This document shows, one piece after another, positions 38,880-47,073 of a DNA stretch of 56,762 nucleotides; the first letter of the stretch is position 1, and each line of letters opens with the position of its first letter. Source of the stretch: Alphaproteobacteria bacterium (GTDB lineage: Bacteria; Pseudomonadota; Alphaproteobacteria; Micropepsales; Micropepsaceae); NCBI GenBank assembly GCA_019247845.1, contig JAFBAL010000047.1, forward strand, positions 1 through 56,762, written 5' to 3'. The notes beneath the pieces are model-generated. The model was not told where the DNA came from. It was given only the letters and a program-made list of their open reading frames with translations, and searched no databases. The translations under genes were made by a program, and so were the position numbers.

Positions 38880-40138
38880 CCGCTCCCCGCCGCGTGCCCT
38901 TGAAGCATGTGCTCGCCGTGTTCGTCGGCAACGGGCTCGAGTTCTACGACTTCCTGACCTTCTCCTATTTCTCCGTCTATATCGGGCGCACCTTCTTTCC
39001 CTTGGGCGACAAGAACCTCAGCCTGCTCGCGACGCTGGCGACCTTCGGCGTCGGCTTTCTGATGCGTCCCGTCGGTGCGGTCGTGCTGGGTACGATGGGA
39101 GACACCAAGGGGCGCAAGCCCGCGATGCTGCTGACCTTCGCGTTGATGGGGGCGGCGATCCTGGGGCTGGCGGCGACGCCGTCCTATGCGCAGATCGGGA
39201 TCGCGGCGCCGGCGATCGTCATCCTGCTCAGGCTCCTGCAGGGCTTCGCGCTCGGCGGCGAGGTCGGGCCCAGCACGGCTTTCATGGCCGAGGCGGCGCC
39301 GGAAGAGCGCCGCGGCTTCTATCTCTCGCTGCAATACACGACGCAGGATGCGGCGACCTTGGTCGCCGGCCTGGTGGGCCTGGCGCTCGCCGGCCGCCTC
39401 GACGACGCGCAGCTCACGCAGTGGGGCTGGCGCGTGGCGATGCTCGTCGGCGCCGGCATCGTGCCGTTCGGCCTGTGGGCGCGGAACAACCTGCCCGAAA
39501 CGCTGGAGACGCCCACCGAGCGCGGCGCGGCGCTCGCGATGGCGCGGCCCTACCGTGGGCTGATCGCGCTCGGCCTCGTCATGCTCACCGCAGGCACGGT
39601 CGGCAGCTACACCATCGGCTACATGACGACCTATGCGCTCGACACCTTGAAGCTTCCGGCGCAGGCGTCGTTCGGCGTCACCATCGTCAGCGGGCTGTCG
39701 TTCATCATTTCGCAGACCCTGGCGGGGTGGTGGTGCGACCTCTATGGCCGCAAGCCGGTGATGATCGTGCCCGGCGTGCTGCTGCTGCTGTCGATCTTCC
39801 CCGGCTTCGCGCTGATCGAGCACTACCGCACGCCCGAGGTGCTCTATGCCTCTCAGTTCGTGATGGTGTTCTTCGCGGGCGCCAGCAGCGTGCCGGCGAT
39901 CGTCGCCATCACCGAGCTCTTGCCCAAGCCGATCCGCTCCGGCGCGGTGGCGACGGTCTATGCGCTGGCGATCTCGATCTTCGGCGGCTCGACGCAGTTC
40001 GTGATCAAGGGGCTGCTCTGGCTGACGCACGACAACCCGCTGGCGCCGGCATGGTACTGGGCCGGCGCGATGGCGATCGGGCTGGTGGCGATGGCATTGA
40101 TGCCGGAAAGTGCGCCGGTCAAAAGGGGGAAGGGATGA
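38876..40138 (+). CDS. MFS transporter of the metabolite:H+ symporter group, copy 2
   Basis: A 420-residue transporter homologous to copy 1 across its length: GNGLEFYDFLTFSYFSVYIG matches GNALEFYDFTTYAYFAAQIG, and GDTKGRKPAMLLTFALMGAA matches the loop-2 region, while later helices (YGRKPVMIVPGVLLLLSIFP) match copy 1 almost residue by residue. 12 helices predicted; substrate unknown. Starts at ATG 38876 overlapping the ChpB stop and ends overlapping the S9 peptidase start (ATGA). The tandem copies with a toxin-antitoxin module between them suggest duplication of the transporter followed by insertion. Confidence 0.9.
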   Translation: MTAPRRVPLKHVLAVFVGNGLEFYDFLTFSYFSVYIGRTFFPLGDKNLSLLATLATFGVGFLMRPVGAVVLGTMGDTKGRKPAMLLTFALMGAAILGLAATPSYAQIGIAAPAIVILLRLLQGFALGGEVGPSTAFMAEAAPEERRGFYLSLQYTTQDAATLVAGLVGLALAGRLDDAQLTQWGWRVAMLVGAGIVPFGLWARNNLPETLETPTERGAALAMARPYRGLIALGLVMLTAGTVGSYTIGYMTTYALDTLKLPAQASFGVTIVSGLSFIISQTLAGWWCDLYGRKPVMIVPGVLLLLSIFPGFALIEHYRTPEVLYASQFVMVFFAGASSVPAIVAITELLPKPIRSGAVATVYALAISIFGGSTQFVIKGLLWLTHDNPLAPAWYWAGAMAIGLVAMALMPESAPVKRGKG

Positions 40139-42162
40139 TCCGCAAATTCGCTGTTGCCGCCTTGGCGCTCGCGGCCGCCGCCGTGCCGGCCGCGGCCCGC
40201 AACCTCGCCCTCGACGACATGTTCAAGGAGCGCGACGTCGCCGATCCGCAGATTTCGCCCGACGGCAACTGGGTCGCCTATTCGGTGTCGCAGATGGACG
40301 CCAAGGCCGACGAAAGCACCAGCCACATCTGGATGACGAGCTTCGACGGCAAGCGCAGCGTGCAGCTGACCGGCCGCGCCAGGGAGAGCGAAAGCGCGCC
40401 GCGCTTCAGCCCCGACGGCCGCTTCATCGCCTTCCTGTCGGACCGCGGCGAGGGCGGCAAGGACGATGCCGACGCGGTCGACCAGGTCTGGCTGATGGAT
40501 CGCGCGGGCGGCGAGGCGCAAAAGCTCACCGCGTTCAAGGGCGCGGTCGACGACCTGGCGTGGTCGCCCGACGGCAAGAAGCTCGCGCTCATCGTCGAGG
40601 ACGAGAAGCCGAAGGAGAAGGACGGCGAGAACCCCAAGCCCATCGTCATCGACCGCTTCTATTTCAAGGAGGACGTCAGCGGCTATCAGGGCAAGGAACG
40701 CAAGCACCTCTACGTGCTCGACGTGGCGAGCCGCAAGGCAGCGCGCATCGTGCCCGGCGAGTTCAACGAGGTGCTGCCCGCGTGGTCGCCCGACGGGCAG
40801 TCGCTCGCCTTCGTGTCGAAGCGCGCCCGCGCCGATTTCGACCGCGACGAGAACTGGGACGTCTATGTCGTCGCGGCGAAGGCGAACTCGCGCCCGCGCG
40901 CGCTGACCACCTTCGCGGGCCCCGACAACCATCCCGACTGGACGAGCTATCCCGCCTTCTCGCCCGACGGCAAATCGGTCGCCTATCTTCAAGGCGGGCC
41001 GCTGAAGCTGATCGAATATGCGGTGCATCATCTGGCGGTGGTGCCAGTCGCGGGCGGAGCGCCCAAGGTGCTGACCGCGGGGCTCGACCGCAACGTGTCG
41101 AACCCGATATGGACCGCCGACGGCAAGGCCATCCGCTTCATCGTCGAGGACGACCGCGCGCAATACCTGGCGCAGGTGCCGTCGGGCGGCGGCGCGGTCG
41201 CCCATGTCGCGGGCGGGCGCAACGTGATCTTCGCGCATGCTTTGGCAAAGAGCGGGCGCGAGGCGCTGCTGCTGTCGACGCCGTTCGCGCCGTCGGAGAT
41301 CTTCGCGCTCGACGGTTCGGGCAACGGCTCCGGCAGCGCCTCCGGGCCGCGCCAGCTCAGCCACCAGAACGACTGGCTGAAGGAGGTGACGCTGGGCAAG
41401 CTGGTCGAGACCGCGTTCCGCAACAAGGACGGCAACGAAGTGCACGGCTACGTGCTTTCGCCTGCCGGCGGCAGCGGCAAGAGGCCCGCGGTGCTCTCCA
41501 TTCATGGCGGGCCGGTCTATCAATGGGACCTGTCGTGGGATTTCGGCCTGCATTTCCTGAACGCCAACGGCTATGCGGTGGTCGTCGGCAATCCGCGCGG
41601 CAGCTCGGGCCGCGGCGAGGCCTATTCGAGGGCGATCTATGCCGATTGGGGCAACAAGGACGCCAAGGACGATCTCGCCGCCGTCGACGACGCGGTCAGC
41701 CGCGGGCTTGCCGATCCGAACCGGCTCTGCGTCGAGGGCTGGAGCTACGGCGGCATGTCGACCAACTATGTGATCGCGCAGGACACGCGCTTCAAATGCG
41801 CGATCAGCGGCGCCTCGATCTCCAACATCCTGGCCGGCTACGGCACCGACGAATACGTGCGCGACTACGAGGCCGAGCTGGGCGTGCCGTGGAAGAACGT
41901 CGAGACCTGGATGCGCATCTCGTTCCCGTACCTGCACGCCGACCGCATCAAGACGCCGGTGCTGTTCATGGGCGGCGACAAGGACTTCAACGTGCCGCTC
42001 TTGAACGTCGAGCAGATGTACCAGGCGGTGAAGAGCCAGGGTATCGAGAGCCAGCTCATCGTCTATCCCGGCCAGTATCACAGCTTGACGCAGCCCAGCG
42101 ACCTCAAGGACCGCTTGGCGCGCGACCTCGCCTGGATCGACAAGCATCTGAAGGGGAAGTGA
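40135..42162 (+). CDS. S9 family exported peptidase
   Basis: A 675-residue enzyme with a Sec signal (MIRKFAVAALALAAAAVPAA) and two domains: an N-terminal beta-propeller (residues about 30-390, blades with repeated SPDGxxIAFxS elements such as FSPDGRFIAFLSDRG and SPDGKKLALIVED) and a C-terminal alpha/beta hydrolase. The catalytic triad is Ser537 in GWSYGGMS, Asp617 in GGDKDFNVP and His649 in GQYHSL, so the peptidase is complete. Family: acylaminoacyl- or dipeptidyl-peptidase-type S9 enzymes acting in the periplasm; peptide release here would fit the neighbouring POT oligopeptide importer. ATGA overlap with the MFS gene. Confidence 0.93.
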   Translation: MIRKFAVAALALAAAAVPAAARNLALDDMFKERDVADPQISPDGNWVAYSVSQMDAKADESTSHIWMTSFDGKRSVQLTGRARESESAPRFSPDGRFIAFLSDRGEGGKDDADAVDQVWLMDRAGGEAQKLTAFKGAVDDLAWSPDGKKLALIVEDEKPKEKDGENPKPIVIDRFYFKEDVSGYQGKERKHLYVLDVASRKAARIVPGEFNEVLPAWSPDGQSLAFVSKRARADFDRDENWDVYVVAAKANSRPRALTTFAGPDNHPDWTSYPAFSPDGKSVAYLQGGPLKLIEYAVHHLAVVPVAGGAPKVLTAGLDRNVSNPIWTADGKAIRFIVEDDRAQYLAQVPSGGGAVAHVAGGRNVIFAHALAKSGREALLLSTPFAPSEIFALDGSGNGSGSASGPRQLSHQNDWLKEVTLGKLVETAFRNKDGNEVHGYVLSPAGGSGKRPAVLSIHGGPVYQWDLSWDFGLHFLNANGYAVVVGNPRGSSGRGEAYSRAIYADWGNKDAKDDLAAVDDAVSRGLADPNRLCVEGWSYGGMSTNYVIAQDTRFKCAISGASISNILAGYGTDEYVRDYEAELGVPWKNVETWMRISFPYLHADRIKTPVLFMGGDKDFNVPLLNVEQMYQAVKSQGIESQLIVYPGQYHSLTQPSDLKDRLARDLAWIDKHLKGK

Positions 42163-42321
42163 AGGGATTTAAGGACTATTGCGCGAAGCTGGTCGCGAAC
42201 AGGTCGAACGCAATCTGTCTATGTGCTTATGCAGGTCACCAGAGATAGTGCTCCACATGTGGTCGAGGATGAAATCGATACCTTCCCTGCGAGCCAGCTT
42301 TGCCGCGGGAACACGGCCATG
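42163..42321. other. Short gene-free stretch after the S9 peptidase
   Basis: About 160 bases with no supported gene. On the minus strand a short open segment reads KLARREGIDFILDHMWSTIS but has no start or ribosome site; I treat it as chance or a relic. No terminator was found for the long plus-strand run. Confidence 0.5.
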
Positions 42322-42359
42322 AAAAACAGCGGCGCGCGCGGGGTTCGAGCGCGCGCCGC
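42322..42359 (-). terminator. Intrinsic terminator of the gene at 42380-42811
   Basis: GCGGCGCGCGC (42329-42339) and GCGCGCGCCGC (42349-42359) form a perfect 11-base stem with a 9-base loop; on the minus strand it is followed by five T (42322-42326). It begins 21 bases after the stop codon of the secreted-protein gene. Confidence 0.9.
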
Positions 42360-42379
42360 CGGTTACGCTTGGTCCAGCT

Positions 42380-42811
42380 CTACTTGTTCTTGATCGCCGA
42401 GGTGGCGGACTTGGTGCCGCGCGGGCCTTGCGCCGCCGTTCCGACCACGGAGTAGGTGCCGGTCAGGATGTCGTTGCCGATGTTGATGCCGTCGGTGGTG
42501 AAGCCGAAGGTGAAGCTTCCGCCCGTCACCAGCGGCCACTGCAGGCCGATCACCCAATGGCTGCCCGGGTCGCCGTTCAGGATCGAGCCGAGATCGGCGT
42601 ATTTGCCGTGCGCCTTGACCTTGCCGATATAGCCCGAGCCGATGCCGGGATCGCAGTCCTGCTGGGTCGAGGACATGCCGACATTGGCGCCGTCATGGGT
42701 GATCGTATAGGTGTCGCAGAAGCCGTCGAGCTGGATGACGGTCTGGCTCGCGGCCGAGGCCGCGCCGGTCATGAGCGCCAGAGATGCAGCGCAGAGAAGT
42801 GTCGTCTTCAT
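42380..42811 (-). CDS. Secreted protein of unknown function
   Basis: A 143-residue protein: MKTTLLCAASLALMTGAASA is a signal peptide with cleavage at ASA. Mature protein is small, beta-rich and carries a cysteine pair (DGFCDTYTI and QQDCDPGI), glycine-rich turns (DPGSHWVIGLQW, GGSFTFGFTT). No motif I recognise. It has its own terminator and, upstream, 158 bases to the ABC permease gene that must hold its promoter. Confidence 0.78.
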   Translation of the reverse strand: MKTTLLCAASLALMTGAASAASQTVIQLDGFCDTYTITHDGANVGMSSTQQDCDPGIGSGYIGKVKAHGKYADLGSILNGDPGSHWVIGLQWPLVTGGSFTFGFTTDGINIGNDILTGTYSVVGTAAQGPRGTKSATSAIKNK

Positions 42812-42969
42812 GTTGTCGTCTCCCCGAGTTGAAGGGGCGCAGAACGCGCCTTTTGTGTCGGAAAGTTAACAACGAAAATCGTACGGCGTAAACGCGAACG
42901 CCTGTGAACCTTGCGCGACAGTTTGCGAAGTGGTCGCAACAGCGGCCGCCGCTCGTCGCGTCGGCGCCC

Positions 42970-43773
42970 TTACCGCCCGCGCGCGCTCTCGTGCCATTTG
43001 TGCAGCACCAGCCATTCCAGCGCGCTCAGCGCATAGAAGTTCACGATGCCGATGGCGGCGAGCAGGCCCAGCGCCGCGAACATCTTCGGGATCTCGAGCC
43101 GGTTGGCCGCCTCGGTGATGCGCCAGGCGAGCCCGGTCGCGGTGCCGGAGCCGGCGACGAACTCGGCGACGACCGCGCCGATCAGCGCCAGCCCGCCGGA
43201 GATCTTCATCCCCGTCATGATATGCGGCAAGGCGCCGGGAAGCTGCAGCCGCCACAAGACCTGCCACCGCGACGCGCCGTAGAGGCGGAAGAGATCGCGC
43301 AATCCGGGGTCCACGGTGTTCAGCCCCAAGGTCGCGTTCGACAGGATCGGGAAGAACGCCACGATCAGCGCGATGATCACCGCGGCGCGCTCGACGTGCT
43401 CGTAGCCGGTCCAGATCAGGATCAGCGGCGCGATGGCGAGCACCGGCGTCACCTGCAGCACCACGGCGTAGGGATAGAGCGCCATCTCCGCCGTGCGGCT
43501 CTGGCTGAAGATCACCGCGAGCGCGAGCCCGCCGCCGACGGCAAACGCGAAGGCGAGCCAGGTGATCTTGAGCGTGACCAGCGCGGACTCCATCAGCGAG
43601 GCGATGTTCTCGGTGAAGGACGGCCAGATGTCGCTCGGCGCCGGCAGCAGGAACACGGGCAAGCGGTAGTGGACCACCGACCACTGCCAGAACGCGATGG
43701 CGACGGCGCCGAGCGCGAGCGGCAGGAGGGTGCGAAGGGTGCGCCTCATGCCGCCACCATTGGGGCCATTCAT
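42970..43773 (-). CDS. ABC importer permease
   Basis: A 267-residue membrane protein with about six helices and the BPD-transport EAA-type loop [20 protein letters not shown] that contacts the ATPase. Starts with MNGPNGGGM at 43773; that ATG overlaps the ATPase stop by four bases (ATGA). It belongs with the NMT1/THI5-type binding protein and the ATPase as one importer. Likely substrates are small nitrogen- or sulfur-containing compounds or a thiamine precursor; the binding protein is the best clue but not decisive. Confidence 0.9.
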   Translation of the reverse strand: MNGPNGGGMRRTLRTLLPLALGAVAIAFWQWSVVHYRLPVFLLPAPSDIWPSFTENIASLMESALVTLKITWLAFAFAVGGGLALAVIFSQSRTAEMALYPYAVVLQVTPVLAIAPLILIWTGYEHVERAAVIIALIVAFFPILSNATLGLNTVDPGLRDLFRLYGASRWQVLWRLQLPGALPHIMTGMKISGGLALIGAVVAEFVAGSGTATGLAWRITEAANRLEIPKMFAALGLLAAIGIVNFYALSALEWLVLHKWHESARGR

Positions 43774-44519
43774 GCCGTCTCTCCCGCCATCGCGGTCTTG
43801 AGCGCGTCCTGGACGCGGCGCGCGCCGTCGCTGAAGCGCTGCGTCATGCGGTACGACACGTCGCGTTCGTCCGGCGGGTCGAGCGCGATCTCGGCGGCGA
43901 CGCGCCCCGGCCGCGGCGTCATCACGACGACGCGCGAGGACAGATAGGCGCTCTCGAACACGCTGTGGGTCACGAACAGGACCGTCATGCCGTCCTCGCG
44001 CGCGAGGGTGAGCAGGTCGTCGTTCAACGCCTGCCGCGACGGCTCGTCGAGCGCCGCGAAGGGCTCGTCCATCAAGAGCAGCTTGGGCGCGGCGGCGATG
44101 GCGCGCGCGATCGAGACGCGCATCTTCATGCCGCCGGAGAGCTCGCGCGGGTAGGCGCGCTCGAAGCCCTTCAGGCCGACGCGGTGCAGCGCGCGCGCCG
44201 CGCGGTCGTCCGCCTCGCCGCGGCTCACATGCTTGAGGTCCAGGCCCAGCCGCGCATTGGCCAGCGCGCCGGCCCAGGGCATGAGCGTCGGCTCCTGGAA
44301 GACGAAGCCGATCACGGGCCGCGCGGGCGCGAACGCGATGGTCCCCGCGCTCGGCTTCTCCAGCCCCGCGATCAGCCTGAGCGCCGTCGACTTGCCGCAA
44401 CCCGACGGCCCGACCAGCGACACGAACGCGCCGGCATCGACGCGCAAGTCCATCGGCGCGATGGCCTGAACGCCGTTGTCGAAGGTCTTCGACACGCCGG
44501 AGAGGGTGAGGAGATCCAT
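43770..44519 (-). CDS. ABC importer ATPase
   Basis: A 249-residue ATP-binding subunit: Walker A is [20 protein letters not shown], the Q loop lies in [12 protein letters not shown], the signature is [20 protein letters not shown] and Walker B is [14 protein letters not shown], followed by [11 protein letters not shown] with the switch His. I use ATG 44519 (MDLLTLSG); ATG 44525 is two codons upstream but lies inside the terminal repeat of the GIY-YIG element. If the element is an insertion, the native ribosome site was lost or replaced by element sequence. 4-base overlap with the permease gene. Confidence 0.93.
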   Translation of the reverse strand: MDLLTLSGVSKTFDNGVQAIAPMDLRVDAGAFVSLVGPSGCGKSTALRLIAGLEKPSAGTIAFAPARPVIGFVFQEPTLMPWAGALANARLGLDLKHVSRGEADDRAARALHRVGLKGFERAYPRELSGGMKMRVSIARAIAAAPKLLLMDEPFAALDEPSRQALNDDLLTLAREDGMTVLFVTHSVFESAYLSSRVVVMTPRPGRVAAEIALDPPDERDVSYRMTQRFSDGARRVQDALKTAMAGETA

Positions 44520-44896
44520 TGTCATGGCCCGCGAATGCGGGCCACCCAGATGGGGCCGCTCAACCGCCGACAGTCTCGTATAAATCGCGCCATTCGGCAT
44601 TGTTCGATTGAATGAGGTTCATCTTCCATTCGCGCTTATACTTTTTCAACCGCTTCTCGCGGGCGATCGCGGCGTGGATGTCATCGAATGCCTCGTAGTA
44701 GACAAGACGCTTCACGCCGTAGGTCTGCGTGAACCCGGGGATCAGGCCCTCGCGATGCTCCCAAACCCGCCGCGCCAGATCGTTGGTCACGCCGATATAA
44801 AGCGTGCCGTTTCGCTTGCTGGCGAGGATGTAGACGAAATATGTCTTCGGCATTCCGTAGCGCCACCTGGGTGGCCCGCATTCGCGGGCCATGACA
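44520..44896 (-). mobile_element. GIY-YIG element with 30-bp perfect terminal inverted repeats
   Basis: The left end (44520-44549) and the right end (44867-44896) are perfect inverted copies, 30 of 30 bases. Each end is itself a hairpin with arms TGGCCCGC and GCGGGCCA around GAAT (left at 44525-44544), so each resembles a REP palindrome. A single minus-strand gene for a 97-residue GIY-YIG protein fills the interior (44560-44853), its stop only 11 bases from the left end. No target duplication was found in the flanks. The unit lies between the ABC binding-protein gene and the ATPase gene in the same direction and stops exactly at the ATPase start. Another pair of the palindrome is at 16407-16532. 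Confidence 0.75.
44560..44853 (-). CDS. GIY-YIG nuclease-superfamily small protein
   Basis: A 97-residue protein consisting of the GIY-YIG core alone: [20 protein letters not shown] contains the two motif strands (VYI and LYIG), Arg29 in LARRVWEH with His33 is the usual catalytic arginine/histidine region, and Glu54 in YYEAF is the candidate metal-binding glutamate. Relatives are single-domain proteins annotated UPF0213/YhbQ-like, mostly of unknown target. The start at 44853 is used because an in-frame GTG/ATG upstream would begin in the terminal repeat. The gene lies between terminal inverted repeats, so I regard it as the enzyme most likely linked to the element's spread; nothing here shows it is active. 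Confidence 0.88.
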   Translation of the reverse strand: MPKTYFVYILASKRNGTLYIGVTNDLARRVWEHREGLIPGFTQTYGVKRLVYYEAFDDIHAAIAREKRLKKYKREWKMNLIQSNNAEWRDLYETVGG

Positions 44897-44914
44897 GCTG
44901 CGGGTTATAAGCCA

Positions 44915-45937
44915 TTACGGCTTCTTCTCCAGGGTGAACTCCATGTGGCCGATGTCCCTGCCGTCGTTGATCAGGTTGCCGGTGAAGTCCAGCGTATAGG
45001 CCTTTCTGTACGGCAGGTTCGGCGCGTAGAGCTTCTCGGCGACCATGGTGTCGAAGAAGGTCTTCCAGCGCGCGTCGCTCATCGCTCCGATCCTGTGCAG
45101 CTTGAGGCCGGCGGGCTCGAGCATCGCGTAGGACTTCATCTTCGCGATGGCCTGCGCGATCAGGTCGTCGGTCATGTCGGGGTTGTCGCGCTTGATGAGC
45201 GCGTTGGCAGGCTTGGGGTTCCCATAGAGATAATGCGTCCAGCCCAGGATCGAGGCGTCGACGAAGGCGCGCACCATGTCGGGCTTGGTCGCGATCCAGC
45301 TGTCGGTGGTCACGATCATGTTGGCATAACCGGGATAGCCGTTGTCGGCGAGCAGGAAGACCTGCGGCTTGAACTTGCCCTTTTGCTCGATCGTATAGGG
45401 CTCGCTGGTCAGATAGCCCTCCTGGATCGCCTTGTCGTCGACGAGGAACGGCGCCAGGTTGAAGGTGTATTTGCGGATCTGCGCATCCTGGAAGCCGTAT
45501 TTCGCCTTGAGCCACGGCCAGAACGCGCTGGTCGAGGCGTCGGCGATCATGATCGGCTTGCCCTTCATGTCGCCCAAGCTCTTCACGTCGCCGCGCGGAT
45601 GGGTGATGAGAACCTGCGGGTCCTTCTGGAAGATCGCGGCCACCGCCTTGATCGGCGCGCCGGCTTTCACGTTGTTGAGCGCGATGAAGGCGTTCGAGCC
45701 GATGCCGAAGTCGGCGGCGCCGCCGGCCAGAAGCTGCGGCACGTTCACGTTCGGCCCGCCCTGGACGATCTTCACGTCCAGCCCGCGCCTGGCATAGAGC
45801 CCTTCGGCCAGCGCCTCGTAGAAGCCGCCATGCTCGGCCTGCGCCTTCCAATCGGTGACGAAATTGACGGGCATGTTGGCCGCATCCGCGCCGGTGCAGG
45901 CCATGGCGACGACGGCCGCAAACCCGAAATGCTTCAT
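44915..45937 (-). CDS. ABC importer periplasmic binding protein, NMT1/THI5-like
   Basis: A 340-residue periplasmic solute-binding protein with signal peptide (MKHFGFAAVVAMACTGADA). The mature part follows the NMT1/THI5 fold: NFVTDWKAQAEHGGFYEALA, then AEGLYARRGLDVKIVQGGPN, with VNVPQLLAGGAADFGIGSN as the loop around the ligand and a later KPQVFLLADNGYPGYAN. Such proteins bind pyrimidine or thiamine precursors, or alkanesulfonates and nitrate; the DWKAQAEHGGFYEA start is typical of the thiamine-pyrimidine group. Ligand is inferred. It is normally followed by the ATPase, but here the GIY-YIG element intervenes. Confidence 0.9.
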   Translation of the reverse strand: MKHFGFAAVVAMACTGADAANMPVNFVTDWKAQAEHGGFYEALAEGLYARRGLDVKIVQGGPNVNVPQLLAGGAADFGIGSNAFIALNNVKAGAPIKAVAAIFQKDPQVLITHPRGDVKSLGDMKGKPIMIADASTSAFWPWLKAKYGFQDAQIRKYTFNLAPFLVDDKAIQEGYLTSEPYTIEQKGKFKPQVFLLADNGYPGYANMIVTTDSWIATKPDMVRAFVDASILGWTHYLYGNPKPANALIKRDNPDMTDDLIAQAIAKMKSYAMLEPAGLKLHRIGAMSDARWKTFFDTMVAEKLYAPNLPYRKAYTLDFTGNLINDGRDIGHMEFTLEKKP

Positions 45938-45988
45938 CGTGGGAATCCTCGACAGTTGGGGCGCATCACGGCGCGGTCTTCGACAGCT

Positions 45989-46981
45989 TCAAGGCGCCGG
46001 CGCCTGCGGCTTGCGCTTCTTGCGGACCGCGCCGGTGCCGGGCCCCCCGGGCGCGACAAGTTTCACGACGCCGTCGAGCACGTCAACGGCAAGCTGGAAG
46101 AATTCGGGATCTTCGGGCGTCCACATCGGTGGAAGATCGCGCCGCGGCGGCTGGCCGAACAGCGGCCCTTCGCCCTTCCAATAGCGCTCCGCGAGCCTGG
46201 CGTTGCTCTCGGCATAGCGCGCCAGCACGCTCACGCATTCCTCATGGGTGAGCAGGTCGGCGGAGCGCACATAGGCCTTGTTCCTGCCGATCACCGAATA
46301 GAACAGCTTGTCGTAGTTGATCTTGAGGTTGAGCTGGTTGAAAGCGCGCAGGAAATAGAGGAGCTCGCGCCGCGGCGACGGGTTGTGCGAGCCGCGCTTG
46401 ATGTCGGCGATGGTGTCGGCGGGGTCGAGCCCGACCAGCGCGAAGAAATCGTCGACCACGTCGATGGTCGAGCTGCCGCGCTCGTAGGGGCGCACGACGA
46501 TGGCGTCGCGGCCGAAGGCGTCGGCCCAGCGGTCGATCACGGTCAGATAGTCGCCGCGATAGCCGAACTCGCTCAGCCAGTCCTGGAAGTTCGTCTTGCG
46601 CCCGCTCGACACCGCCTGCTTGTAGAGCGACTGCAGGAACGCGTCCTGGCGGCGCAGATAGGCGACGATCCTGACCTCGCCGGCGAAGGCGAGCTGGCGC
46701 TTCACCTCGGCCGGGTCCTCGTACCAGAAGCCCTCGGTGCTCAAGACCTGGATCGGCGCGGTCGATGCGTTGATCTCGGCGCGGGCGCCCTCCCACACCT
46801 CCATGCCGGTCGAATAGCGGCCGCGCAGGCCCCAGGCCAGCGGGTGATGGGCGATGCGGTTCTCGCGCCCCGCCGCGACATAGCTGACGCCGCGTTCGGC
46901 GAGGCGGGGCGCCGCGCGCGTCAAGACGCTCTGCAGGGTCGAGGTGCCGGTCTTGTGCGTACCGATGTGGAGAACGAGCAC
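45989..46981 (-). CDS. Sulfotransferase-like protein, first of a divergent pair
   Basis: A P-loop protein of the sulfotransferase superfamily: VLVLHIGTHKTGTSTLQSVL is the 5'-phosphosulfate-binding loop (KTGTS), followed by AYLRRQDAFLQSLYKQAV and GSHNPSPRRELLYFLRAFNQ, which match its divergent neighbour at 47074. The start is uncertain: GTG 46981 begins immediately before the P-loop, while an ATG-free extension from 47056 adds 25 residues; I use GTG 46981. No membrane or signal segment. A C-terminal Arg/Lys/Pro tail follows the enzyme domain. Likely acts on a surface polysaccharide or small substrate; undetermined. Confidence 0.8.
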   Translation of the reverse strand: MLVLHIGTHKTGTSTLQSVLTRAAPRLAERGVSYVAAGRENRIAHHPLAWGLRGRYSTGMEVWEGARAEINASTAPIQVLSTEGFWYEDPAEVKRQLAFAGEVRIVAYLRRQDAFLQSLYKQAVSSGRKTNFQDWLSEFGYRGDYLTVIDRWADAFGRDAIVVRPYERGSSTIDVVDDFFALVGLDPADTIADIKRGSHNPSPRRELLYFLRAFNQLNLKINYDKLFYSVIGRNKAYVRSADLLTHEECVSVLARYAESNARLAERYWKGEGPLFGQPPRRDLPPMWTPEDPEFFQLAVDVLDGVVKLVAPGGPGTGAVRKKRKPQAPAP

Positions 46982-47073
46982 GGGCGGTTCTTTGTGAAAA
47001 CGAAGGGCAAAATAGTTGAGCAAAGGATTGTTTGCCAGTAGTTTGCGGCCGACCACAGGGGCGCCCGTTTCTC

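Noticed and set aside
42163..42300. Relic gene on the minus strand
   Set aside because: A short coding-looking segment without start, ribosome site or recognisable domain.
44500..44920. Target-site duplication of the GIY-YIG unit
   Set aside because: Flanks outside the two ends (…GATCCAT and GCTGCGG…) share no direct repeat longer than chance, so none is claimed.
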